Shown here piece by piece: positions 1 through 10,965 of a stretch of DNA of 64,000 nt (positions are counted from its first letter, which is position 1; each line of letters starts with the position of its first letter). Made by a program: the position numbers and the translations under genes. Below the pieces are notes generated by a model, which was given only the letters and a program-made list of their open reading frames with translations, was not told the origin of the DNA and did no database searches. The stretch is taken from the NCBI GenBank assembly GCA_963585895.1, contig CAUZXS010000224.1, positions 22,501-86,500 on the forward strand, written 5' to 3'. Source of the DNA: Sepioteuthis lessoniana. Lineage: Eukaryota > Mollusca > Cephalopoda > Myopsida > Loliginidae.

Positions 1-660
1 TGTCTGTGTTATCTTTTCGAATCAGTATCCGAACTAGAGAGCAGTAGAACTTACCGTTTAAAATTACACACTAAAGCCCCCTAAAAACATTATCCAGTTA
101 AATACTAAATCTGGCTTTAGTGTCATTTCCTTCATATTAAATTTTATTCACTTTTAAATTTCTTTGATATTGCAAATTTTATCATTTTCAAATTTTCTTT
201 ATTAATTCATTATATATTTTTTTAATCAAAATTAAAAAATAAGTGACTTAATTTGATAAACAATTTAATAAAAAAACGAAGTATTTTTTAAAACTTATTT
301 ATCTTCGACATTGTCTTTTCTTGGGTGTGGAATGCAAATAAAAAAGGCAACATATATCCTTCCAATCTATCTATCGATCTTACAATCAGTTAATCTCTGT
401 TGGTCTGTCTCTGTCTCTGTCTCTCTGTTTTGTCTGTCTGTCTGTCTCTGTCTCTCTCTCTCTCTCTATAAATATATATATAAGTCTGTTAATATCTACC
501 TTGTACATAAAAACAGAGTTTGGTGGAATAATATCTTGGGTCTGGAATGTAAATAAAAAAAAGGCAACATAGATCATATCTATCTTTATAACCTCTCAGG
601 TTTGGAATGTAAATTATAAAAATGCCACATAGATTTTATCTATCTATCAAGCAAGTTGGT
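1..660. other. AT-rich non-coding DNA with TCTG/TCTC microsatellite
   Basis: No coding signal seen. About 400-475 is a (TCTG/TCTC)n run that ends in TA repeats. A short unit containing the words 'tggaatgtaaat' and 'ggcaacatagat' recurs at about 329, 544 and 606, so the stretch is a degraded tandem repeat. The small reading frames here are low-complexity products of the CT run. Confidence 0.6.
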
Positions 661-661
661 G

Positions 662-800
662 GTCTTTAACTGGAATCCCGGGTCTCCAGGACACTCCTAT
701 GTATTTTAACCAATCTTAACAATGCTGTTGTCTGGATGGTCTCGATTCTTCCTCTGAATTACTGTTCCTTTTTTACAAGCCTTAGGGAAATGTTTCAAAC
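662..800 (-). pseudogene. LINE ORF2 C-terminal scrap
   Basis: The minus strand reads as a short version of the peptide found at 2926-3235 (ETIQTTALLR...VLETR...). I associate that segment with the region downstream of the reverse transcriptase in some non-LTR retrotransposons. Only about 45 codons survive and they contain breaks. The family assignment rests on memory of similar proteins and on the second copy in this window. Confidence 0.4.
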
Positions 801-859
801 ACTTCAATTACGATTAGTATCGTCTTCATTTTCATCGTAGATTAGGTTATTTATTTTAA

Positions 860-1240
860 TCTCATATCAAACCTTGTGGATGGGTCACGTAATGCAAAGC
901 TCTGCGTATGAATTGAGTACTCTGGTATCCGGTAAGGCAAAATGTAAACAGGCGAAAGCTACAATACAATGGCTTACAATTCCCGAGCTGACGTATGTCG
1001 GCTGATGGCTGAGCGGTATGATACTAAGTCTAATGTAAAGTTGGGCAGGTTTCAATTCCAGCTTGAAGTGTCCTGCATGTCTAGCCACACTGATGAGTAG
1101 TGATACAACGAAACAGTCTGTCTGTAGATGACAATATATATATCAAAAGGGCTAATTTTTATAAAAAAACGAATCCTTTCATGGAAAATAAAACAGCACT
1201 TTGAAAAAAGAAAGGAAAAATAAAAAGACAAACTTGCCCC
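860..1240. repeat. Possible tRNA-headed SINE relic
   Basis: At about 1007-1075 a box-A-like 'tggctgagcggtatgata' is followed about 35 bp later by a box-B-like 'ggtttcaattcc'. This suggests the tRNA-derived head of a SINE unlike the two main families of the window. There is no matching tail, and I see no functional tRNA cloverleaf. Confidence 0.3.
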
Positions 1241-1980
1241 GTGCGTATAACTAAGAACTATTTATTACTTAGTAAATAAAAATAAATAAAAGGGAGTTAC
1301 AAAGTTTTGAAGAAAAACATTAGTTTCTAAAATTAATTGCGATTTTAGCGACCAGTCAAATAAACTGAATCAAGTAACAATGATACAAATTGTTTCGAAA
1401 AAAAACACAGGGTCACTCAAGAATTACAAGGAACTGATATGTCTTCAACGAACAAAGATGCCAGTACTTATAACTCAAAAAAGGGGTGTTGTATGAATGG
1501 GGAAAAGATTAGGAAGAGTCTCTCAGGCAAAAAACATCTCTTGGGAAAACCTGTTCACTTTTCCGTCAAGAATACAGCGAATAATGCAGACACATGAGGG
1601 TTCATTCAGCAATTCTTTCAGCACTTGTATAGGACAGCAAATTCAATTGTACACCTCATGGTCTGAGTCGAGACAGCACAAATTCACAGATATAGGTTAC
1701 AGCATATTTCACTAGGAGAGGTCCAGCACAGCAGCAAAATTCTCTGAGGGATTTACTCCCTATTCACTATTTTCTCTTAACTGTAGGGACCAGCAAGGTT
1801 TAAAAACCAGCACATCCTGGGAAAATTCACAGGACCCCTAAAATTACGTCTTCTCTGCTCCGTGGCTTCAGCCGGAAAGGGTTATTCTCTCAGCAGGCGG
1901 TGTCAGTTCAAAAAAATCCCGTCATTTCCTTCCGGTGGTGACAACCATAAAAGTTCCTACCAAGAAAATGTTCCCATTAC
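1240..1980. other. Unassigned spacer
   Basis: The stretch contains one 72-codon open frame at 1497-1715 with no recognisable domain. It is followed by moderately GC-richer sequence with CAGCA and GGACC motifs. It could be part of an LTR or a non-autonomous element. I see no flanking repeat within the window that proves this. Confidence 0.3.
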
Positions 1981-2039
1981 AATAAAATGATTCAAACTAT
2001 ATATATATATATATATTCAATTTGTAAGCGAATAGTTTC

Positions 2040-2430
2040 TAGGTAACATTTTTAAACGAGTTGTTAGAGGTTATTTGTTTGCATACAGTAAAAGGGTTTC
2101 AAGTATTGCTAACATTAATAATTCTCTCTAATGTTAATGATTTGTTCGCATACAGCTAAATGGTTTCAAGTATTGCTGTTTAACACTTCCAATTCTATTT
2201 ATCAAGTATTCCCATCTACTTCAAACAATTTATACACAGCTGTATGGTTTCAAAGAACTAATAATAATAATCCAAAGACAAAAATTGAACAGTTTTATTT
2301 AACTCATTTGTTTGCACACAGTTAAATGGTTTCAAGCATTGCTATTTAATTTTAATATTTCTACTTTATATAAATCATTTATTTGCACACTATTTAAAAG
2401 GTTTCAAGTATTGCTATCTCAATGCAATTG
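2040..2430 (+). repeat. Rep-1 tail array (cacacagttaaatggtttcaag units)
   Basis: At least four degenerate head-to-tail units of roughly 80-95 bp each carry a version of 'gttaaatggtttcaag' followed by 'attgctatttaat'. Similar arrays occur at 7750-8160, 14245-14780, 38800-39200, 51300-51430, 53680-54000 and 55195-55425, often next to Rep-1 copies. They therefore look like a variable tandem section of the same dispersed repeat. A TA microsatellite (1998-2017) lies just upstream. Confidence 0.6.
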
Positions 2431-2785
2431 GCACTCGGTTACTGTCTTCAAGCTCTTTAAAGATAAAATAAGCCTGGTACTTGTTTGCTATGTGGATAGT
2501 TTGAAGAATACGATCGGGAAAAACATATAGATGCTAAAGCTTGACATGACTAGGCGATTGATCGGATCGGGCCTTCCCGACTTCCGGCCTTACCCAGTAA
2601 AGGTCAGATTGGAGTGTTACAGGTCGCGTGACCACTTTGATTGCTGGGTCACGGGCAGCTCAGTCACGTGGATTTCGTTTAAAGCATAACGGGTCGTCAC
2701 CAACGGCTAACAGATGACCTCATTGAAGGGATTTTACTCCTCAGCAGGGTTGCAATCGGCGTATCTTACTGTCCCAGTCGACAGA
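2430..2785. other. Spacer, moderately GC-rich
   Basis: I see no gene here. The sequence around 2550-2700 is GC-richer than its surroundings and contains several TCACG words. It may belong to the LINE fragment downstream. Confidence 0.3.
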
Positions 2786-3235
2786 GCGACATCTTCATGT
2801 TCCACTGCTTTTTCACCTCTCTGGCAAGGTCCAAGTATTTGTCTCTCTTTTCGCTTACTTTTATTTTTAATCTGTGGTCTGCTTGGATGACAAGATAGTT
2901 TTCCTTGTTAATCATTTTTTCTAACTTTTCCCCACCAGCGTTAGCTGATGGTCTTCCACTGGAGTGTGAGTGACAGCAAGTCTCCTCAAGTTTCCAGGAC
3001 TCTTCTCAGTATTCTGACCGATCTTAATAAAGCTGTAGTTTGAATGGTTTCCACTCGTGCTCTTATTTCCAATTCCTCCAGTCCCTGTACCAATCCTTTG
3101 GTGACTGTATCGAGCGCACCGATTACTAATGGTATTATCGTCACTTTCATGTTCCATAGTTTTTTTAGTTCTCTAGCAGAGTCTAGGTACTTACCTCTCT
3201 TTTCATTTTCTTTCAGTTATTATTATCATTATTAT
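2785..3235 (-). pseudogene. Two head-to-tail LINE ORF2 C-terminal fragments
   Basis: Read on the minus strand, 3235-2926 encodes a broken peptide with KYLDSARELKKLWNM, GLEELEIRARVETIQTT and ALLRSVRILRRVLET. I recognise this as a segment near the C-terminus of some non-LTR retrotransposon ORF2 proteins. The next stretch, 2900-2785, repeats the start of the same motif (EKRDKYLDLAREVKKQWNM), so two copies sit in tandem. In-frame stops at several points make both non-functional. No RT core is present. The intervening tract looks like a junction between two truncated copies. Confidence 0.5.
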
Positions 3236-3239
3236 AATT

Positions 3240-3404
3240 AAAGATAAGTTTCCATCACAAACGTATGATGTTCACCATTCCACGCCATGATGTCAACTGA
3301 AATGGGATGGCCATTGCGGCCCAAAGATATACCTCCCACCTGCATAACACTAATCGTGCCTGTGTGGCAGCAATTTTAAATCTGGGAGATCATTCTGTGT
3401 GACC

Positions 3405-3438
<34 letters not shown>

Positions 3439-3860
3439 TGTATGCGTGTAAGAAAGTATTTCTATCTAAATATCGATCATGTATGTGTGTGTGCATTTGT
3501 ATGCCTGCATGTGTGTCTTTGTGTGCATGTGTGTGCGTGCATATTTGTATGTACGTGTGTATCTGTGTGTACGTGCATATGTGTGTATGCGTGTGTGCGC
3601 ATGCTTGTGTGTGTGTCTGTGTATGTGCGCACGTACGCAAATACATGTATGATTTAGAAGTAAGATGAGGCACCCCGAAAGAATTTCTTTCGGAACTTCG
3701 TTAAGTTTCAATCCCAAACGCATGATGTTCACCATTCCATGCAATGATTGTAACTAAAATAGCACGGCTGCAATTGCTCAAAGATACACCTTACACACAA
3801 TTATCACGTCTAACGTGTGCGCGGCAGCAATTTTAAATCCGAGAGACAATTCTATCTTTT
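3240..3860 (+). repeat. Direct duplication flanking a TG microsatellite
   Basis: The blocks 3256-3390 and 3716-3850 share 'catgatgttcaccattcca', 'aaagatacacc' and 'ggcagcaattttaaatc' in the same order, separated by the TA/TG microsatellite. The unit is about 135 bp and has no coding signal. Confidence 0.6.
3409..3650. repeat. (TA)n followed by degenerate (TG)n microsatellite
   Basis: About 27 bp of TA is followed by about 175 bp of imperfect TG-rich repeat (tgtgtgcatgtg-type units). All reading frames over it are cysteine/valine- or histidine/threonine-rich low complexity and were not treated as genes. Related sequence on both sides (3240-3390 and 3690-3860, sharing 'gatgttcaccattcca' and 'gcagcaattttaaatc') is a direct duplication. 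Confidence 0.75.
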
Positions 3861-4189
3861 TGTTTTACCTCCTTTTTTCAAACGCACAGCAATGACTCAC
3901 TCAGTCCGGTATACGTGGACACTAAGTCCATGTGTATTGATTATCTTGTTTTCTGACATATCTTTTTTCAAGTTTTCAATGAATGATAAATAAAAAAAAA
4001 AGACACACTTTGATTGTGTTGAACCATTGCAACAGCAGCAACAACAACAAGAAAATAAGACACGTCAAGTTAGGTTGATTTACATGGGCGTCATAGTGAA
4101 CAGACCACTTGTATCAATCACTTATTTACTAACCAATCCCCAACCAAGCTTCCAAATATCTATTAGAAACCAAAACTTAAGAAGGAATT

Positions 4190-4590
4190 CCCATGGTGTA
4201 GTGGCTAACGTGCTAGTCAGTAACATCGTAGTCAGCAATTTCGAACTTCATTCATTCTATTACGTTCACTTTTGATTAATATGAACTTCCTTATCCCCCA
4301 CCCAGCTATGGGTTGAACAACGCCATTATTGTTCTTCTACAAGGATGGCTTTGGCATTAAATAACCCATGAATGTTGATATGCCATTCTTCTTCAAGGAT
4401 GGGTTTGGCATTAAATAATCCATGAAGGTTGATATGCCATTCTTCTACAAGAACGGCGTTGATATTGAATAACCCATGAAGATTGATATGTCATTAAACA
4501 AAGAAACCAAACCAAATCAAACCAACCAAAATTTAATTCAGTGTTGATATCATTGTTTATGTAGGTTTTGGTTGGTTTGGTTTTATGACA
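4190..4590. repeat. SINE-B relic with triplicated tail and inverted junction
   Basis: From about 4190 the SINE-B head (ggtgtagtggctaacgtgct, box B, attacgttcacttt) is recognisable. Its tail unit of about 68 bp, containing 'tggcattaaataa.ccatga.g.ttgatatgcca', appears three times (about 4335-4500). The sequence then turns back on itself: 'aaaccaaaccaa' at 4506-4518 faces 'ttggttggtttggtt' at 4566-4583. The tail therefore amplified locally and then joined an inverted partial copy. Confidence 0.6.
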
Positions 4591-4604
4591 TATCAGCCCA
4601 AACC

Positions 4605-4930
4605 TCCAACTTGGCGTAAGACCGGGTCTCCTCAAGCAGCAGCCTCTATTAAAAACACTACTGGACAAGACCACACTGAATTTGGATTTATCAACCACCG
4701 GAGACGGCTAGTTCATTTTTGCGCCTTGTCTGGGAGGATTTCCCACCCACAGAATGGTTGTTGAACCCAGAAATAAAGTTAAAATTTAAAAGGTATCATG
4801 GTCTCTTTTCTTCTTTCCTTCAGGAATTCCTTTGCAGCCTTCACATGCACAGAAGAAGCCAACGGATTAAAATGGGATAGAGAAGAAAATTAATGGAGAC
4901 GGATATCCAAACCCAAAATCGACTAAATGA
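4605..4930 (+). repeat. Dispersed repeat family E, copy 1
   Basis: This block matches 24005-24325 in the same orientation and 37870-38070 in reverse. Shared landmarks are 'acttggcgtaaga', 'gcagcctctattaaa', 'tttatcaaccaccg', 'aatttaaaaggtatc', 'cctttgcagccttcaca' and 'agaagccaacg.attaaa'. No RT or transposase is encoded. Donor-like (ggcgtaaga) and acceptor-like (tttcctttgcag) words are conserved between copies. That may be chance, or may mean the repeat derives from a processed transcript. Confidence 0.6.
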
Positions 4931-5079
4931 ATAACTGACCAAATCTTCTGTAACTCCATAACTACAATATCCAAGGGAACAAATTTTCCGTTTCAAATCT
5001 TCTTTGATTCTATTTTCTCTTTTCATAATTTTACCTTTTTTTTTATAGAGGGAAAAACTATTCCTCGTCGCCAAAATTA

Positions 5080-5560
5080 TAGTGTTCCGTGAGGTGAGTA
5101 AATTTTAGCCGATACTTATAATCTCTTTACTCTCGCACAATGCCGAATACTAAATCTGGAATGCTAAACAATTCTAACTCGCATGGATACATTTCACATC
5201 TATTTTGTATACGTCTACTCTCTACTAGTCTCTCTACACGTCTCTCGTCAGATCTCTGTCTGATCCATTTATATATCCACAATTTCTAGTCACCTGAACT
5301 CTCGTAGCACAATCCATTTAATCACTTTTGTTTATTGGCTAGAGATCCGTGTTTAAACCCTGAGTCGGTATTGGTACATTCTTCTACATAACACTTTTTT
5401 CGATGTTATTGTATTTTATGAGGAAATTGCTATAAATTGTACTATGAATATTGTTAAAACATAGAAAACAAAAGCAAAACTCAAAGTTTTATCACATTTA
5501 AAGAAACAGCAAATATAATTTCTATTTATTTAACAATTCGCTCTCAAACATTTTCTTTCA
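5080..5560. other. AT-rich spacer
   Basis: I see no gene, promoter or clear repeat here. 'ctctactagtctctctacacgtctctcgtcag' style CT-rich text at 5215-5250 is local low complexity. Confidence 0.4.
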
Positions 5561-5564
5561 TTTT

Positions 5565-5840
5565 TCATTTCTGTGTATTGTTATCTCAGGTACACCTTCC
5601 CCATGGCTATATGAATTGACAAATCTATTTCTTCTTACGTTATGAAACAAAGTAAATTTCTTCATGTTCTGTGTGTGTGTTATTATCTGTAATCTCAGGT
5701 ACACCCTACACGCTAATGTAAGTTGTCAAATCTACTCCTTCTCAAGGTATCGAACAAATTTGAAAAATTCCTCATGATCTGTTGTGTGAGTTATTTTTCT
5801 ATAATTTTAGTCACCCTTCCAGCATAATAGACTTTTGAAA
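5565..5840 (+). repeat. Three tandem ~90-110-bp units of repeat family G
   Basis: Three head-to-tail units each carry 'tca.g.tctgtgtg', 'atctcaggtacaccct' and 'gacaaatct.ctt.tt' variants (starts near 5567, 5660 and 5765). Two units recur in reverse at about 48660-48830 ('aaggtgtacctgagatga'), so this is a dispersed family. The 5955-6115 stretch matches 43200-43360 in reverse and belongs to the same family. Confidence 0.6.
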
Positions 5841-5939
5841 CAAATTGATCTAGATTTCAATAATACTCTTAAGATCTTTTTTAAATGTATATAAAATTGG
5901 ATTATTTCTGCTTCAAGGGCTTTGGATCTTGAAGTGCAA

Positions 5940-6120
5940 AGGACTGCAATATTGAGTTACATTCTACACTTCTCTGGGGAGAAACATGGTCAGGGGCCAT
6001 TGACAAATTACCAAATTTTAAGAAAATATTAGTCACGAAAATGGTTCTGCTTTGTTCCATAATAAAACAGTAGTTTCAGGCCTCATGCGGACTGTGGATC
6101 GCGTGTTTGATATCACTTAT
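5940..6120 (-). repeat. Repeat family G, conserved block
   Basis: The reverse complement matches 43200-43365. Shared landmarks are 'cgcatgaggcctg', 'tgacaaatattttc.taaaa', 'cccctgaccatgtttct' and 'agagaagtgtagaatgtaa' with small differences. No protein is encoded. Together with 5565-5840 it shows that the copy near 43.2-48.9 kb was one unit before the Mag-like element entered it. Confidence 0.6.
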
Positions 6121-6610
6121 CTTAACCATAATTTCTTTTTCACTGACTATTCGGCTATTTTTCAGTGTGAAGCTTATCGATTCAAATCCCCTATTTGCAA
6201 ATAATGATTCAATCATATACAAAAGTAAGTGAATTCAACTGAAGCATTATAATATTCAGAAACTTTTCTACTTAGTGTTGTGTGGGTGTGTGACTGTCCC
6301 ACAAAACATTAAAGTAAAAGACGGAAACATTCACACGCTAACTGGTTGCTTCTTTCTCAAGACAGTTTCCCGACTGAAGAGATGTAGCCTAATTCTTTCA
6401 TTCGATTTTCAAGTCTCAAGGTTCCTTAGTATATGTGTAAAACAATAATCTAGAATATTTATTATAAACATAGGTTACGTAAATCTGTGTCCTCACCACT
6501 TCTGTAGTCTAGAACAAAACTGTCTACATTTTTAATACGTAATACTATTTCTACACTATCTATTAATTTTTCAACATGTATTATATTTGTTAACAAACAG
6601 CCTATATCAG
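6120..6610. other. AT-rich spacer
   Basis: I saw nothing recognisable here. It may be the edge of repeat family G. Confidence 0.35.
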
Positions 6611-6611
6611 A

Positions 6612-6860
6612 CTATTCATTGTATATTCATATTTACATTTTTTTTTTGTGTGTGTGGTTGTCTCTTAAGAGACATTTTTATGCACACAGTCCGATTGAAT
6701 ATGAATTATTTATTAACAGAATTATTTGACACATACATAGGACCCTAACAGGTGCTACCAATCCAGGTCAGAGTGGACCTAGAAGTAATGTCATAGGGTG
6801 ACCCCACAATACCCAGATATTCAGAACATGAGTCCAAACATCAGATGCAGTTTACGATCA
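6612..6860 (+). repeat. Rep-1 copy
   Basis: Carries the family landmarks 'ttcatatttacatttt', 'cacacag', 'aggaccctaacaggtgctacca' (split by small changes), 'gtcagagtggacct' and 'agtaatg'. Rep-1 is a non-coding dispersed repeat seen about 15 times in this window on both strands. Confidence 0.65.
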
Positions 6861-7106
6861 AACCAAAGACACCTTTATTGTTTTGATTGATTTTAACGGC
6901 ATGTCAATAAGTCTCGTGTTATTTTATGTTTAGAGGTTAGGGAATCGCGTTTATTGTACGTTCATATTTACATTTTTTGTATAGTAGTTTCTAAAAAGAT
7001 TTTTTTTTTTTGCTCATGAACTGATCGAATGATTTTTAAACAGATCTATTTGACCCTTAAATGCCTCCCAAATAGGTATGGCCTAGGAGGTAACAAATAT
7101 ATTGGT

Positions 7107-7328
7107 TTGTTTATTTTGTTGTTTAATGGCATATCTACCTTCTTGGGTTATTTAATGCTAAAGCCATCCTTCTAGAAGAACAGCAGTGGTACTATTTTAC
7201 CCATAGCTGGGAGGATAAGAGGGTTCATACCTTTCCCAAGTGAACATAATAGAGCAATTGGAGTTCGAACTCGCTCACTACGATTCCGCACCCCCAGTGC
7301 TTTAACCATTATACCACGAGGACACCCC
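7107..7328 (-). repeat. SINE-B copy
   Basis: Read on the minus strand: tRNA-like head (gggtgtcctcgtggtataatggttaa box A, gagttcgaactcc box B), then 'ctattatgttcactt', 'cttgggaaaggtatgaac', 'cagctatgggtaaaatagtacc', 'tggctttagcattaaataaccc' and the 'gatatgccattaaac' tail. It is one of the most complete copies. The polymerase III promoter boxes are recognisable. Confidence 0.8.
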
Positions 7329-7614
7329 CAGATATATTGGAGACATATATATAGCAATGTGTTGTTGTGTGTACTTTACAAGCCGAGAGTAGAGTACACT
7401 CTAGTGACCCCCCACTTACTAACGGGGCCTAATCGGGAACAAATCGTCCAATCGGATGAAGGTCAGCCTTGCTAAAAGTAAAATTCCATTCCAGAAGTTG
7501 TTTGAGTTAAGCATTAAACCTATGTAAAAGTTCAGTCGTCAGGGGCTTTAGAATACGCCGACTACCAGGGTTAAGACCCCACACACACTGCCAGTGAGTG
7601 TCCTATATATGATG

Positions 7615-7760
7615 CTTAACAATATGATGGTTGAGTTCCAATTCTGGAGCTTTGGGGAATATGGAGTACCCTTCATTGCCATTATTATCAGCTTTCCTCT
7701 GGCCAGGAGTGATGGTACCAATTACAGTCTCATCAATGGGTCAAATAGAAATATATAATT
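7615..7760 (-). repeat. Rep-1 fragment
   Basis: Reverse-oriented landmarks are 'gagctttggggaatatggagtaccc', 'ttcattgccattatta', 'aggagtgatggtacca' and 'atgggtcaaatag'. Rep-1 tail units follow directly (7750-8160). Confidence 0.6.
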
Positions 7761-8160
7761 GTTTACAATATTTGAAATCATTTAACTGTGTGAAAACAAA
7801 TAATTGATATTATGCTGAATTATTAGTATTAGATAGCAATGTCTGAAATCATTTAACTGTGTGCAAAAAAGTGATTAGTATTAAATTGAATTATTAGTAT
7901 TAGATAGCAATGACTGAAATCATTTAATTTTGTGCAAACAGATGAAAAAAGTTAATAAGAATTATTAGTGTAGAATAACAAACTTGAAACTACTTAACTG
8001 TGAGTAAATTGTAAATAGCAATACTTGAAACTATTTTCCTTCGAATAAATAGAACTATTTGTACTAAATTGCAATAATTGAAATCATTCAACTGCGTTAA
8101 AACTAGTGAACTTTGACTCGTTTAAAAATAATATTACCTACAAACTATTCACTTACGAAT
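7750..8160 (-). repeat. Rep-1 tail array
   Basis: Five or so units carry 'tgaaatcatttaactgtgtgcaaa' variants at 7768, 7841, 7916, 7985 and 8085. They are the reverse complement of the array at 2040-2430. Unit spacing is about 72-75 bp. Confidence 0.65.
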
Positions 8161-8170
8161 TATATATATT

Positions 8171-8811
8171 GGGTGTCTCAAAATATATGGGACCCATTTG
8201 ACCGCTAATAACACAACTAATAATAATGTTGTGTTCTTTTTTGATTCAGATTTGAAAATAGTTTACAATAACAACTATTAATCCTCAATCACAAAACCTC
8301 AGACAAGAGAGGAAAAATATTTTGTGTCATTACTTATTAGGACACAAAATCATTCAAAACTGTCTCAAAATAGATGCAACCTACTAATATAGGGTGTCTC
8401 AATATATATGGGAGCCATGTGACTACTAATAATTCTACTAATAATAATGTGTTCTTTTTTGCTTCAAATTTGAAATCGTATATTGTAACAACTATTAATC
8501 CTCAATCACAAAACCTTCGACAAGAGAGGAAAATATTTTGCGTCACTATTTGGAGACAAAAATCATTCAAAACTGTCTCAAAATAGATGCAACCCATTAA
8601 TATGATAATGATTTATTTCTGAGACAAAAAATTCAAAAAACGATTGGATGCCCTGAAAGCTGATATAATAACAATTAAAAAACATTGATTTATGTCGCTA
8701 GCTCAAAGGATACATTTTTGACTGCACGTGTTTCAAATGACAGCCATTGAACTTGTCTTAGTAATTAATCATTATTATATTTATGGGTTGCATCTATTTT
8801 GAGACACCCTG
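8171..8811. mobile_element. MITE-like element with TIRs and internal 221-bp duplication
   Basis: The left end begins 'gggtgtctcaaaatatatgg' and the right end, reversed, reads 'agggtgtctcaaaatagatg'. Together they are terminal inverted repeats of about 20 bp set in TA-rich flanks. The Tc1/mariner class targets TA, so that is the likely origin. Inside, 8171-8391 is repeated almost exactly at 8392-8605, including the TIR-like start, so the left half is duplicated head to tail. No transposase remains; the 70-codon frame at 8374-8586 is not a known domain. Confidence 0.6.
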
Positions 8812-8829
8812 TATATACATATATATGTG

Positions 8830-8830
8830 T

Positions 8831-8863
<33 letters not shown>
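8830..8863 (+). repeat. (GA)n microsatellite
   Basis: About 34 bp of GA dinucleotide lie between the MITE-like element and a SINE-A copy. Confidence 0.85.
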
Positions 8864-8867
<4 letters not shown>

Positions 8868-9130
8868 GTCGCCGTGGAGTAATGGTTATCTTCGTAGGAA
8901 ATGGACATGAGTTCAAATCCTGGACGAGGCTGATTGCATTTCACATAGCACTAAAATCCTTGGGAAAGGTACGAATCCAATTATTCTCCCTCCAGTTATG
9001 GGTAAATAGTAGGGCAGACTGATTTCTTTAGCCTTGGTTAGGCAACCAGTCTAGGAGAAGGAAAACTCTGAATTCAAACTAATTATATTCTGCTTTAAAA
9101 AATTAACCCAGTGTCGTATCCTATCCGTCC
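8864..9130 (+). repeat. SINE-A copy
   Basis: tRNA-like head with box A 'gtggagtaatggttatc' and box B 'gagttcaaatcct', then 'cattttcacat'-like text, 'ccttgggaaaggtacgaatcc', 'ctccctccagttatgggtaaatagta', 'ggcagact' and 'ttaggcaaccagtctagga'. The central 'cttgggaaaggtatgaa...ccagctatggg.aaatagta' block is shared with SINE-B although head details and tails differ. Confidence 0.8.
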
Positions 9131-9264
9131 ATAGGGATATATAGATATATATAACAGGATTTGAGATTATATATACATGATATATATATAATGATATATA
9201 TAACAGGATTTGAAATTAAATAACCCACAATGGTTGATATGCCATAAAACACAACCACACAGAA

Positions 9265-10790
9265 CTAAAATCTCATTTGTAAGAGAGCTATTTTACGAAA
9301 ATATATGCAAATAAAAATAACATCAAGAGGTCCTATGTTATCTGCATAACCTGCGTTCGTAATAGTTTCTGCAGAGTATCGTCTGCTTCTTGCCTTTTCT
9401 ATTGAAAAGCCATTTTCTTTTATTAGATCTATCGATGTTCGAAGTATGTTGTCTCGGCAGATTATGAACAAATATGGAGCTAATGTATCCCGTTGCAGAA
9501 CACCTTCTACAATCTCAAAGAAGTCTGTGTCTCCACCAGGTGAGCGAACCTTGATTTTCTTATTACTATAGAGCATCATTATGACTTTGACAGTTTCTTT
9601 GGGGAGACCATACGCAAGAAGTATTTGCTCCAACTTCCCTTTGTGTATGGAATCAAATGCCTAGGAGAAATCTACGAACAAGAGTGAAGCCTTGAGGTTT
9701 TTTGCACAAACTCCTTCTATCATTCGACGGATTGTCAGAATTTGTGATATTGTGGATTGGTTTCTTCGAAAACCATTTTGATTCTTTCTAAGAATTTTCT
9801 TACTTTTTAGTTGAATGCGATTGAGAAGCAGGGCATAATAAACCTTAGCCGCTATGGAAAAAAATGGTTATGCCTCAGTAGTTCTTGGTGATTCCAATGT
9901 CACCTTTCTTGGGGAAGGGGAGGATACAATCTATTGTCCTTCTCTCTGTTGTGTTTTGCTTATATACGGCGTTGCAGTATCGAAGCAGTAAGTCATCGAA
10001 TTTCTTTTTCTCCCATACTTCTGGGGGTATTTCATCGGGACCGGCAGCTTTTCTGTTTTCAATATTCTTTAATAATACGTTGAGTCCTTTTTGAGTAAAC
10101 TGTCCTAGTTTGATGTCTCGTTGGTAATTAATAATTTTCATGATAGATTTATTTGTGATTTTAGGGGATTTTCCAAGCAGATTCTTGAAATGTTCTTTCC
10201 AGCTCTGTATTCGTTCTTCTTGGCTGGCAGCTTTTAGTTTTTATTCAGTTCTTTTACAGTCTGCTATGCTATTCGAGATTGTCTATCTTCTACCAAATTT
10301 ATAATTCTATTGATCTGGCCTTGAATGTATTCTGTTTGTTCTTTTTGGTAGCCATTAATTAGCTCTCTTAAGTTTCTGAGTGTTGACATTAGTTGGGTTT
10401 CTTTTATTGCATAGAGATGCTGTTTTAATGCTATCTCGTTTTTTCCTATCTGCTATTGTCTCCTATGGAATTCTTTGTTTGGCTCTTAGTTTGGTTGGTA
10501 TGCATTCTGCTGCTGCTTCTATTTGGACGTTGATGAAGTTCTCATATTCGTCATTCAGAGTAAGTGTTTTGGATATCTCCTGAAGTTCATCGAATTTGTT
10601 TCTTAGTATGTCTCTATCGTTAAGCAAGGACCAGTCATAGCTGTGGTTTTGGCTGTTTGTGTCGTATTGCTGTGTAAGCTCAGACGTATCTTTGCGATGA
10701 CAATTCTGTGATTGGAAGAGAAGTCTTCAAAAGAGGAATATACCTCACAGTTCAGAGCGCAAGATTCAGATTTGATGTTTTTTATCACAT
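9265..10790 (-). pseudogene. RTE-like LINE ORF2 (endonuclease end plus RT), copy 1
   Basis: Read from 10790 down to 9265. The end of the endonuclease domain appears first (SSNHRIVIAKIRLSL at 10603-10788). The RT finger region follows at 9875-10141 (NRKAAGPDEIPPEVW, then IDCILPFPKKGDIGITKNY), and RT palm motifs lie at 9265-9633 (LLAYGLPKETVKVIMMLY, GVLQRDTLAPYLFIICRD). The palm motif that should read YADD reads GYADNI, a damaged catalytic aspartate. Stops and shifts lie between blocks, for example around 9640-9870 and 10150-10380. The 3' part after the palm is missing and the 5' end abuts a GATA repeat. The domain order is that of an RTE/BovB-type ORF2. The copy is dead. Confidence 0.8.
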
Positions 10791-10794
10791 CCCA

Positions 10795-10965
10795 TAGACA
10801 GATAGATATGAGAAGACTGAGATAGATAGATAGATCGGGTGTTTAAGAAATATTGATATTATTTCATAATCTGAAGAGATAGATATGAACAGACTAAGAT
10901 AGATAGATAGATAGATAGATATGTTTGCGTGTGCATATATGCGTGTGTGTGTGTATGTGTGTACA
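10795..10965 (+). repeat. (GATA)n and (TG)n microsatellites
   Basis: Two GATA/GATT runs (about 10795-10835 and 10880-10922) share flanks 'gagatagatatga.aagact.agatagatag', so they duplicated as a block. A TG-rich run to 10965 follows. Confidence 0.75.

Noticed and set aside
3350..3744. Cys/Val- and His/Thr-rich open frames over the TG repeat
   Set aside because: They are translations of a microsatellite on both strands.
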